64,000 nucleotides of DNA from Pinus tabuliformis. Taxonomy: Eukaryota; Streptophyta; Pinopsida; Pinales; Pinaceae. Positions 1-10,281 of this stretch are shown here, one piece after another. The DNA lies in NCBI GenBank assembly GCA_031772625.1, contig CM062816.1, forward strand, positions 1,668,187,385 through 1,668,251,384, read 5' to 3'. The position numbers were made by a program, and so were the translations under genes. The notes under the pieces are model-generated. The model had not been told where the DNA came from. It was given only the letters and a program-made list of their open reading frames with translations, and made no database searches. Numbering within the stretch: the stretch's first letter is position 1; each line of letters opens with the position of its first letter.

Positions 1-255
1 CCTTACATTATTATTGTTATGTCAGCTCTGATTATATTGTGACCCATTAGACTCCTATATATAAAAAGGAGGTCTTGTCATTTGTATCATCCAAGAATTG
101 TTCATTTGTGTAATGTAAAGGAGGTTTCCGCCTCAAAGAGGCTGATTTTGAAGTCGTTGATCCATCTTTTCCTTTATTTTGTGAGTTGGTTGCATAACAT
201 GGAGACTCTCTAATTACAACTAAAAAATGTATCAAATTGAATCATTGCAAGGACC
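1..255 (+). other. LTR-like flanking fragment cut by the first gypsy element
   Basis: This stretch has a TATA-like run at 56-67 followed by a mixed sequence that reads like the R/U5 part of a plant LTR. No convincing ORF is present. It ends with GGACC (251-255), the target duplication of the gypsy element that follows, and the pre-insertion sequence resumes at 17520. The LTR reading is an impression from composition only; no second copy is in the window. Confidence 0.3.
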
Positions 256-3057
256 TGTTGTAATGTTCAACAACCCCCATTTTAATATATAATAATTTTC
301 CTATGAAATTTATTATATTAAAATAGGAACCCTTTAGCTTTAAAAAGCATTTGATTTTACTTCCTTAAAAAAACAAAAAATATAAAAATAGAAAATCAAC
401 GTAAAAAAATGTTAATAAAATCCTATAATCAAAGTTTAATACTTAGGTTTTTTAATTAAAACCCAAGTCTTAAGCCCTGATTATCCAAAAAAAAAACAAA
501 TTTTAATAGCCCCCAAGACCAAGACTATACTTAGGCTTTATAAAACCTCAAGTATTAGAAAATATGGTTTAATTAAAAAAACAAAATAATCGAAGTTTTT
601 TTATTCCCAAAGGTCGTATATTTATAAACTCCGACTCATCCTACTTCCTGCATCGCAAAATTTCTAAAGTCTAAGTCTCCCCCACATCGAAAATAAACAA
701 AGTTTCATAAAGAAAAGACCCCTCTGCTAACTCCATTACGATTGCAATATAAACCGGACCTGCAGGGATTATTCAATACAATTCATTAAAATCCCGCGTT
801 CGTGACTATCACAAAAGTTCCAAAAAACTTAAGTCTTAACCTTAACTCCATTGTGATTGTGATTAGGCCAGACTCGACGGGAAAATCAACTGCACTTCAT
901 TAAAATCTTGCATCCATGCAATCACAAGAACCATTTCCCAAGTCCCGCTACATATCTCTTTTGCGATATGCGATAAAGCCCCGGACTCGACAGGATTATC
1001 CACTGTAGTTCATAAAACCCCCACATATGTGACTATCGCAAAAGGTTCCAAAAATCTTAAGTCCATACTTCAACCTTATCTTGATTGCGATTTGCGATTA
1101 AGCTCAGACCCGAAGGGATTATAAAATTCATTCCATAAATCCCCCCTGTCCGGAGCTATCGAAGTTTCCAAAAGTCCATGCCCCACTACCTACGCTGACT
1201 GGCGATTACGATTAGTCTTGCTGAGCTCTGATTGTGATACGAAATAAAGCTCGGACCTGATGGGATTATTAACTCCAATTCATAAATACCCCTTGTCTGT
1301 AAAATCACAAAAATCACTGTCTTAAACTTTTCGCATGCGATTGCTATTTGGGATAATCCCTGGACCTGATAAAAAATTATATGTCAATTCATAAAAATAT
1401 CGCATCCGTGGCTATCATAGTTCTTTTAGCCATGCCTCTTATTCCAAAGACTCTTGCCAAATGCGATTGTGATATCCTTCCTCATGCCGATTGTGATATG
1501 ACGTCATTTGTGATATCATACTCCACATCATCTGCCACGCAATTGCCATGTCATAGTGATGACACCATCAAGTCATCCCTTATGTCATCCCGTAGATCAC
1601 AAATAACAAATATTTCAATATTGTTGGTGTTGTATCACTTCGTTATTGCGATATGCAATATATCCAGACCCAACGGGATTATACAATGCAATCCATATTC
1701 CTGCATCCATGCAATCGCAAAAATCACAGACCTTAAGCCATTTCTCCTCTGCCCATTCCAATTGTGATTTGGTCTTATTCGGATTTTCATCTATTTCAAT
1801 AGGGATTCTCCTTGCTTCAAATATGACAATAATTCAACTCTCGGCCTAAAAAGCAATTGTGATTTGCGATAAAACCATAAAATACACTTATCTTGTTACA
1901 TACCTCACTTCACATTCCTCTCCATGATGGTTGTGTTTGGATTTATTACGCTCTACGTTTTTATCCTGATTTCCTGCAAAACATGATTTGTTTCAAATAA
2001 AACTCGCTTATTAGTCACATTTGTTTTCATCTTATCGATTCTTATTTTCCATATTTAGGTTCATGATATAGGAGGAGAAATGTGCTGATGAGTGGCAGTT
2101 CAGTTCAAACAAATAGAAAAACATCCATAGAATCTGATGGAACAAACAAAGTTGATGAAGACAACAAATCTCATTTAAAACATTGCTATCAAAAATTGTT
2201 TTTCTTTAAGCGTATTGAAGGGATCTGTTTAAATGCCCTCAACGCTCTACACAATACATTTAGTTGTTTTCTGCTATTTAAGCTTACTTTTTGTATGAAA
2301 TAAAGGTCCTGAATTTTATGAAAAAAGGCTTACAAAAGCTCGCACTATTGTACTTTCATCCTTTTCTCAATAGAATGATTGGAACATTGTTTAGGAATTT
2401 TCATAAAGAATTTTGAGAAGTTGCACTATTGTACTCCTAGAATCATCTTTGTGGGAAAGAATAAACTGCTGCTATTTCTTTTATGAGTTGTGCAATGTAC
2501 ATATGGTATTTCTGTCTTTGTACCTATGTTTTGTTCATAAATAAATAGTGAATTTATCTTTTTAGATTTCCTATTACGTGGTATTTAAATAACAATGTTA
2601 CATGTATTCATTTCTGATCATGCTGCCATTGATATTTTTTACATGTTAAGCAATTTGCTTTGATATTCTGAATGTGATATAAGTTATACACATTATTTTG
2701 ATTAACTATTGAATCAAATTAATCATCTTGAAATATTTTCATTTCCATTGGTGTTTGAGCAGTCTATATTGTCATTTACTAAGGAAAATCATTATATATC
2801 ACATCTAGATAAATGTTAAACAATCCCGGGTTATAGAGTATATTAATGCATATGTTTTCCCATTTATTTCATTACTGCAAATCCATCTATTTCACTTCAC
2901 TATAAGCATTATACATTCATTCAATAACCTTTCATTGGGAAACTGGTCCCATTATTCCTAGTCGGAGCCACTACCTAAATGGAAAAGGAGTTGTCTTAAG
3001 GTCCGGATCGAGTGGTTTTTCCCTCGTATTGAAGCAGTGATTTTTGAGGCCTCAACA
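256..3057 (+). repeat. 5' LTR of the Tat-like gypsy element
   Basis: This 2802-bp repeat starts TGTTGTAATGTTCAACAACC and ends GGCCTCAACA. It matches 10282-11270 plus 15611-17514 along its whole length once the nested element is removed. It contains an array of degenerate units of about 100-130 bp (about 740-1740). Confidence 0.9.
740..1740 (+). repeat. Degenerate tandem array inside the 5' LTR
   Basis: At least seven units of roughly 100-130 bp start near 743, 850, 962, 1085, 1230, 1336 and 1645. Each opens with a TTGCGATxTGCGAT-like stretch. A core like GACCCGACGGGATTAT follows, then TTCATAAATCCC, and the unit closes with ATCGCAAAAG. Opening and closing blocks are mutually inverted (TTGCGAT and ATCGCAA), so each unit could fold as a stem. 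The same array is in the 3' LTR at about 10783-11200 and 15625-16130. Confidence 0.75.
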
Positions 3058-3457
3058 CTTTTTGATGCTAGAAGGAGGGCATGCAGAAAATGAATGGCAA
3101 GTAAGTCCAATCCAAAAAAAAAGGCCATTCCAAGAGTCATTCTCCCTCCAAATCTCTTACAACTTCAAGATCTCCTCCAGAATCTCCTACTTTTAGATAA
3201 GAAGTTGTGCAATCACATCCCAAATCTCTGTGAATACTTCCTGAGGTAATCCCTACGAATTATACTCCAGAATCACCAGAAATTATAGCTTTGATAAAGA
3301 AATTGGAAGACGTCTCCATTTCAGCAAAAAATCCTAAATCATCTGAAATTTCTGAAGGAAGTATAACTTCTATTTTTCACAAACTAGTGTTTTAACTCGG
3401 TCCCAAAGTGCAAAACTTGGCATCTCGCCTTTTTAATTTCCACTTCAATCCCGCCGA
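3058..3457 (+). other. Leader and probable primer-binding region of the gypsy element
   Basis: Directly after the 5' LTR comes CTTTTTGATGCTAGAAGGAG. The gag-only elements further on carry the same TGSTGCTAGAAGGAGGG-type block at the same place on the - strand (near 27020-27040, 47340-47357 and 52630-52652). A position just inside the LTR, shared by two unrelated LTRs, fits a tRNA primer-binding site, but I could not assign the tRNA. The rest of the leader is non-coding. Confidence 0.55.
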
Positions 3458-4681
3458 ATGAAAACTGCTACATCATATTCCCAAAGATATACTAGTGAGA
3501 TTACCTCATTCTCTCATTCACCAACATCTCCATTTCTTCCTTTTTCATTTCCTTTCTCTCTACCGTTCACTTCATCTCTTTCCATTTCCTCTACACGAAC
3601 AACTAGTGTTGCCTCAAGAAGTATTATCACAGCTACCAGTTCTTCTTTCATTGCATCCACCTCCCCAACTGTTACAATGGCAGCTAGACCATGGTCCAAT
3701 CCGGGATTTGTTCAAATGCCAGCACAACTTCATCCTCTACCAAAACATCCTGAAATATGGCTTCCCAAATTCAAGCTTGATGATGGATTACCTTTTGAAA
3801 AGCACCTTCATAACTATATGTTAGCCATCAATCTTAATGAGGTAGATGAAGAAGACATTGTTGTTAGATTATTCCCGTACACTCTTACAGGATTAGCAGG
3901 GTCTTGGTACTTTTCATTACCAGCCAATTCTATTACTAGTTGGGATATTTTTGAAGAACTATTTTTGACTAAATTTGGTGATGATTGCTCAATGACATCT
4001 CTTATAAATGGTCTTTCCAATTTAAAAATGAATTCAAGGGAAAATATAAAATATTTCAATTCCATATTTAACAAAATGTTAAATAAAATCCCAACTACTT
4101 CTATACCTGGTGTCAATGTAAAACTTGAATGGTATATTTCATCTCTTCCTTCTAACATAGCAATTTTTGTAGATAGACCTAATAAAAATACCTTGGTAGA
4201 AAACATGAAAGAAGATGTGTCTGTAGAGAAGGGGAGAAATGCACTAGAAAAGAAAAAAGATCAGGAAGACAGAAAATTGAAAAGAGTTACATTTAAAGAT
4301 GAATCTAAAAAGAAAACACCTAAAGATCCCTTTAATCTTGAAGGCTTACAACAAGTCCTTAAAACTTTATCTAACGAGATGGTAGAGATAAAAAAGCAGG
4401 TAGCTGAATCTTCTTCCAAAAAACCTTTTAGAAAATTCAGAAGAAATCAACCACCTAATCCACAACCTCCAAACATGATCTCTAATGCAGAAACTGATGA
4501 TGAAGATGAGGAGGAAGAAACATTTTCTGCTGATGAATCCCATGATGAACATATAGTTGAGTTAAATGGAATGTTGGATTTTATTCTTCCTATTTTTTAT
4601 AGTGAAAATGAATATGAAGAATTACTTGTTAGTGCAAGAAGAAAAGGTCTAGCTGATCCTATAGAAACAATTCAAAAATAG
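3458..4681 (+). CDS. Gag of the Tat-like gypsy element (fossil)
   Basis: A 407-codon open frame encodes a retrotransposon gag. The first 75 residues are Ser/Thr/Pro-rich. A retrotransposon-gag domain follows at about residues 95-260 (WLPKFKLDDG, LTGLAGSWYFSLPANSITSW, FLTKFGDD). The C-terminal third is Lys/Glu-rich with an acidic patch (DDEDEEEE) near residue 350. I see no CCHC zinc knuckle. In an active element this protein would form the particle that packages the RNA. The next coding part, the protease, lies about 200 bp downstream. The start is the first Met of the open frame, so the true start could be the later Met before the WLPKF block. Confidence 0.75.
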   Translation: MKTATSYSQRYTSEITSFSHSPTSPFLPFSFPFSLPFTSSLSISSTRTTSVASRSIITATSSSFIASTSPTVTMAARPWSNPGFVQMPAQLHPLPKHPEIWLPKFKLDDGLPFEKHLHNYMLAINLNEVDEEDIVVRLFPYTLTGLAGSWYFSLPANSITSWDIFEELFLTKFGDDCSMTSLINGLSNLKMNSRENIKYFNSIFNKMLNKIPTTSIPGVNVKLEWYISSLPSNIAIFVDRPNKNTLVENMKEDVSVEKGRNALEKKKDQEDRKLKRVTFKDESKKKTPKDPFNLEGLQQVLKTLSNEMVEIKKQVAESSSKKPFRKFRRNQPPNPQPPNMISNAETDDEDEEEETFSADESHDEHIVELNGMLDFILPIFYSENEYEELLVSARRKGLADPIETIQK

Positions 4682-4892
4682 AAACCTTCAACTTCCACTA
4701 CTAAAGATAAAGATGCTGTTAAAAAATTCACTTCTCCCCAAGTAATTCTGTCTTCATTCAATTTTTCATATTTAACCAGAACCTTAGTTGTTTCAGATAC
4801 TATTGAGTACAATATAGTTGAGGATATGAATAAAATAAAAGAAAACATTTCCCTTCATGAACTCACTAAACTAAAACAACAAAAAAATTCTA

Positions 4893-5543
4893 TTGAAAGA
4901 ATTGAACACTATATTTGCTTCTCCTATTCCTCCTGCTGTAGTATCCAAAGCTTCTAATGGAATGGGTAGACCTCCTGGTCATTCATTATTTGATTCCTCT
5001 GATGCTATTCTGATAGGTGACAAGTGTAACTCACATACTCCTCCTTTTCTCTTGACTTTTGAAATATTTAATAAAAATGTACATAACTGCTTGGTAGATT
5101 CAGGGGCTTCTTTGAATATCATGCCGTATTCAGTTTGTCTAAAATTAAATATATCACCCCAGAAAACCATAATTCACATTGTGGAAATCGATAGGACAAA
5201 ATTCAAAGTCATAGGAGAAACAAATTCAGTTCTTATTAGATTATCTTCGAATCCTGAAGTTTGTCAAATAATTGATATACTTGTTACTGATATCGCAGAT
5301 TTCTACGATTTAATTCTTAGTAGAGATTGGTCGGAAAAAATACACGGTTATTTTTCCACTGATTGGTCTCACTTATGGCTCCCATTTAACGGAAATCCGA
5401 ATCAAATAAGACAACTGAGAAAACACATGAAACAATTAGTAACAGATTTCGAAGGTGAAAATGAGGCAGTAGCATTTAATAACAACATTCTTGGAAACTA
5501 CTCTACTGAATCATTTTTTGAGAATTTTAAAGCGCAAACATGA
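4893..5543 (+). pseudogene. Retropepsin-like protease region of the gypsy element
   Basis: This open stretch of 216 codons carries an aspartic protease core, VDSGASLNIMPYS (near residue 68), followed by the β-strand-rich flap region and an LILSRDW block. That pattern is typical of the Ty3/gypsy protease of plant Tat-type elements. The active-site Asp-Ser-Gly triad is visible. It follows gag and precedes the archaeal-type RNase H-like segment. It is part of a decayed polyprotein and not a host gene. Confidence 0.72.
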
Positions 5544-5654
5544 CCATTTATGAGTAATTATGTAACTTCACAAATTGAAATTTTTCCACAGAAAAACTTT
5601 TCCAGATGTGTAAATATGTTAGAAAAACCATTAGTTAGTTCTTTATTCTAGACA

Positions 5655-6200
5655 TTGTATTTTGATGGGTCGAAATCAAGTGATGGTGCAAGAGTAGGTT
5701 GCATATTGATTAATCCTGAAGGTGTGAAGAGAATGTTGACTTGCAGATTAGAATTCGAATGCACAAATAATATTGCAGAATATGAAACAATGGTCCAAGG
5801 TATGTATAAAGAAATTAGCCTTGACATTAAATACCTTCAAGTTTATGGAGATTCATAAATTGTAGTTAAACAAGTAAAAAACATGATGCATTGTATCTCT
5901 ACACACTATCTCTCACTTCACCATTTTTAGCGATTAACATTTATGCTATTCCTATGATTTAGAATTCCAACGTTGACCTTCTTGCTAACGTTGCATCAAA
6001 ACTGATCCCATCCGAAGATTATAGTCCTGATAGATTTTTTGTAGAGTTAATATTTAGGCCATCCATTCCTGATAATATCACCAATTGGCAGGTATTTAAT
6101 GATGATGAAGACATTCTAAGCTTCTTAACTTCTGAAAAATCATACGATGACCAAATAATTGATGAAGATGAACACAAGAATCAATTAAAATAGAAAATTG
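5655..6200 (+). pseudogene. Archaeal-type RNase H-like domain placed before the RT
   Basis: The opening 68 codons read YFDGSKSSDGARVGCILI, then RLEFECTNNIAEYE, then VYGDS. These hold the first Asp, the Glu and the second Asp expected of an RNase H of the archaeal/plant type known as aRNH in Tat-clade elements. Weaker similarity continues towards 6190 (a block ending in ...ANVASKLIPSEDYSPDRFF). The position is notable: it lies between the protease and the reverse transcriptase, while Ogre-type elements are usually described with aRNH after RT-RNase H. The region is decayed. Confidence 0.65.
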
Positions 6201-6220
6201 AGGATAATCCCATAACCAAA

Positions 6221-7425
6221 TTGGTAGTTAAAATTGAGGATCTCTATGATTTAAAAGACAGATTTAAAAGAGTTACTAATTCAAAACTACAAAGTTCAAC
6301 TTTGAGATTTGAATTAATAAATCTTGGGACAGATCTTAAACCTCAGAACATCAATTTAAGACTTGGTCTCTCGTCCGAAGGAAGATTATCCTTCATCCAT
6401 TTGTTAAAGAAATATAATGATGTATTTTCTTAGAGTTATGAAGATCTCAAAACATTTGACACTTCCATCATTCAACATACAATTCCAATTACATCTAATG
6501 ATAAACCTGTCCAACAAAAATTAAGGAAAATTCATTCGAACTTAGAAAATCAAATAAAAACATAATTGAATAAAATCCTTAAAACACATATTTCATTAAT
6601 TTTTGAAATTTTTTATTACAAGGATATCACTAAACTTTAGTTTTTTGGTTATTATGAAATTCTATATCTACCATTTAATTCCAAGTTTAATGAAATAGGT
6701 GTTTTAAGGCTAAAATCATTTTTCCTGTTAGGCATTCAAGGTGAGTTTCCAACTTCGTACCTATTAGGAAGAAAAATGGTGATATCCGCATTTGTATAGA
6801 TTTTAGGAATATTAATAAAACCAGTCAAAAGGATAATTTCCCTCTACCCACTATGGAACATATTTTACAATTAGTTTTTGATTCCGAACTTATGTCTTTC
6901 CTTGATGGTTTCTCATGATACAGTCAAATCATGGTCCACCCAGATGATAGGCTAAAGACTACTTTCAGAACCAAATGGGGAACTTATTCCTACCAAAAAA
7001 TGCCATTCGGTTTAATAAATGCAGGGGCCACTTTCCAACGAGCCATGGATATATCATTCAAAGGTATGTGAAACAAAATGGTTTTTGTTTATTTAGATGA
7101 CATTACTATTTATTCAAAGAGCAAAAACAATCATTTGCAGGACTTAAAACAAATTTTTGAACGCTGTAGAAAATATGGGATCTCATTAAATTCGAAAAAA
7201 TTCTTTTTTGCTCTTAGTTAGGGGAACCTTTTAGGATTCATTGTGTCAAAAAGTGGAATATACATTGACCCTGATAGAATAAAAGAAATTTCAGAAATTT
7301 CTTCACCATATAACAAAAAAGCATGCGATCATTCTTTGGAAACATCAATTTTGTCAAAAGGTTTATCCCTGATTTCTCACAAATTATTTTTTCATTACAA
7401 CAAACGATTAAGAAGCAATTTTTAA
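6221..7425 (+). pseudogene. Reverse transcriptase region of the gypsy element
   Basis: Blocks of a Ty3/gypsy RT appear in order: a connector near 6330-6430 (LRLGLSSEGRLSFI), a fingers block near 6770-6870 (DIRICIDFRNINK, FPLPTME), a palm block near 6950-7050 (KTTFRTKWGTYSY, MPFGLINAGATFQRAMD) and the YLDD catalytic motif near 7090. A thumb-like segment follows to about 7290. In an active element this enzyme copies element RNA to DNA in the particle. The region is heavily decayed, with several breaks. Confidence 0.75.
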
Positions 7426-7429
7426 ATGG

Positions 7430-7730
7430 GGTGATCATGAAAATGAAGCATTTGATTTAATCAAACAGGAAATTATCGATGCTCCTTCTTTAAATAATCT
7501 GAATTTCTCTGATTATTTCATCTTATATACCTTTGCTTCTTCAACATCTTATGTCGTTGTTTTGACACAAATTAATAATCAGAAAATTGAAGCACCCATA
7601 TCTTTTTTGAGTTCAAATTTTCTGGGTGTTGAACTGAATTATTCAGAAGTAGAAAAAAAGGCATTTGTTGTATATAAATCTGTAAATCATTTTAGACCTT
7701 TTATTAAAAAAAACACACGGAAGTAATAGT
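7430..7730 (+). pseudogene. Remnant of the gypsy RNase H after the RT
   Basis: A weak block resembling the ordinary Ty3/gypsy RNase H lies here: a strand like FILYTFASSTSYVVVLTQ, then PISFLSSNFLGVELNYSEVE, then KAFVVYKSVNHFRPF. This matches the usual pattern of RT followed by a degenerate RNase H in Tat elements, so this element carried two RNase H domains, one on each side of the RT. The catalytic residues are not convincing, as is common for this domain in the clade. Confidence 0.5.
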
Positions 7731-8070
7731 GTCATTTCCAGTGGTGAGGCAATTACTAATGCACAAAGAATTAGGAGAAAAGAGATAAAATTGGGTAACA
7801 GCGCTGCAAGAGTACGATATAGAAATAAAAACATCCAAAATTATCAGAGGGCAATGTTTTTTCAAGCTATTTACAGGAGAATCGAACATACCAGCCGAAG
7901 GGGACACAGGTAACAATGAACACATTTATGAGGTAAGTGTAATTGATGTTGAGTCCCAATAAGTTGATTTAATTTTTTATCTTAAAAATGGATATGATCC
8001 TCCTGAACTCAATTATAAAAGAAAAATAGCTTTACGATTAAAAGGAAGTCATTATGATATTGTTGATAAC

Positions 8071-8900
8071 ATGTTATTTAGGATAAACTATGATTCCATA
8101 CTGTTAAGATGCTTAGAAAACTCTGAAGCACAAATAGTTTTGCAGGAACTTCACAATGGACCAACGGGTGGACACATTAGAGGAGGTACTACTACACACA
8201 AAATCTTACACGTTGGATACTACTGGCCTACTCTCTTCAAAGATGCTCACGCCCACGTAAGAAAATTCAAAACATGCCAAAATGCTTCTGGAAGACAATG
8301 GAAACCAACCTTGCCTCTGTAGCTAGTCAACATCAAACAACCTTTCGAATAATGGGGATTGGATATCATAGGTGAGATCGTTCCTCATTCTTCTAAACAA
8401 CATAGATATATTCTCACTGCTACAGATTACTTCACTAAGCGGGTGGAAGAAATTTCGCTAATGGTAGTCAATTCTGAATTTTTTATTGAATTTATTGATC
8501 AATTTATCATTACAAGATTTGGTTTGCCTTCTGCACTTATATTTGATAATCCATCTTATTTTTTGGGTACCAATATGATTGAATTTGCAATTAGGAGAGG
8601 TTTTAAACTCAAATATGTTGTTAATTACTATCCCGGGGGAAATGGATTGGCATAATCCTCTAATAAAAATCTCCTTAGAATAATTAAAAGAACTATAGAT
8701 CAAAATCAAAGAAATTGGTACAAAGCTTTAATATTTTCTCTATGGGCCGATAGGATAACTCAAAAGTCCTCTATAGGCACTTCTCCATTTAATCTAGTCT
8801 ATGGGAAGGAAGCCACCATTCCATCACATTTAGCTATTCCTTCATTAACCCTAGTTCAATTTATTGAAGAAACACTTCTTCTTCATTGCAATTAAGAAAT
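8071..8900 (+). pseudogene. Integrase region of the gypsy element
   Basis: An H2C2 zinc-binding block is visible near 8150-8290 (ELHNGPTGGHIRGGTTTHKI, YYWPTLFKDAH, CQNASGR). The integrase catalytic core follows, with WGLDIIGEI near 8350, TDYFTKRVE near 8425, FGLPSALIFDNPSYF near 8520-8560 and YYPGGNGLAESSNK near 8630-8660. An LVYGKEATIPSHLAIPS tail lies near 8795-8850. This places the integrase after the RT, the Ty3/gypsy order. The region is broken in several places. Confidence 0.75.
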
Positions 8901-10281
8901 TCACAAATCCTAAAACTAGAAGAAGAAAGGGAGAAGTCCAAACTCACATACACCAAACATCAATAGATCGTGAAAGCTTCTTTTGATGCAAGTTTAGTCA
9001 CACAAAGATCCTTCCAAGTAGGATATCTAGTTCTCAAGTGGGACAGAGCACATGAAGAAGAAGGGAAACATACCAAATTTTAGAAATTATGGTGTGGTCC
9101 ATTTCAGATTGTTGAATAGATAAGCCCATCTACATTTATACTTCAAGATTTATCAGGAAAGAGAGATTCTCTTCTTATAAATGGGCTCATCTTAAAGATT
9201 TTTTTTCTTAATTTCTAAAAAAAAAACAAAAAAACAAAATAGAATAAAGAATAAAATCTGTAAAAAATCACTGCCATTGTACATCTCATTGCAATTTATT
9301 TTCCTTTTACAGATTTTGTTAATAAAATGTTAAATTGTACTCTATTGACTTTGTCAAACATCTCTTGAATTTATTTTTATTTTTTCATTTTGAAGGTAGG
9401 TATTTTTAATAAGTGGTTACCAAAATTGAAAATTAGATAAAAAAATTATATAACTTTGAAAATATTTTCCATTAAGTTGTAAAATCTTTAAAAAACCTCA
9501 AAAATCATATCCTTTTACTCTAGTTTCAGTAAAAAGGGTTATCCTTAAAAAGTAAAGACCGTCTTATGACTAAAAACTTTTAACTAGGATTTGTTATCCA
9601 AAACTCTGAAGGAGTCAATAGTCCTCCCCATCCATTAAAATGGGATTTTTCTAGAGGGTAATTCTAAAATATAATAAATCTAAAAAGATAAGAGGTCTCA
9701 TAGGGAACCAATTAAACTGACATTACCACAGTGAACACCAAATAATGGTAATGGCTTATGATTTTTAATTATAAGACAAGGATTCTCATCACGAGCCAAC
9801 TTGTTCAGTTTTAATTATTACCGGTGAATGATATTGTCATTATTTGGCCACCAAACCAGGACAATTACTTTTTAGCATAAAAAATAAAAGAAAAGAAAAA
9901 TAAAATTTACCTCTAATTATTGCACTAATAAATGGATGGGATACTAGATTGTTGTTGGTTAAAAGGTAACCCTGTCAAGGCTATGAACGCCTGTTGGCAG
10001 CAGTGGCTCTACCTATGACAAACAAGTACACTTCAATCTAAGTCGTAAAAGGCCCCCTACTTTATTTTATAAACTGATTAATGACCGATACAAGTAAATA
10101 GGAGTTTTTCGTTCACAAAAGGTTTTTATCAGAAATTGCAATTTAATGAGTTTTATAATCAGAGTAATTTTATTTATCTAAATGTTTCTAAAAGTAGTTT
10201 TCACTTCTTAGATCATTTTTACTGAATTTCTGAAAAAATCCATTTACCAAAGATCATTGGTTCTTCCAATGAATTGCCAAT
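8901..10281 (+). other. 3' internal region of the gypsy element
   Basis: Traces of a C-terminal polyprotein tail run to about 9190. From there to the 3' LTR the sequence is AT-rich with no ORF of note. I see no clean polypurine tract just before the LTR at 10282. Confidence 0.55.
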
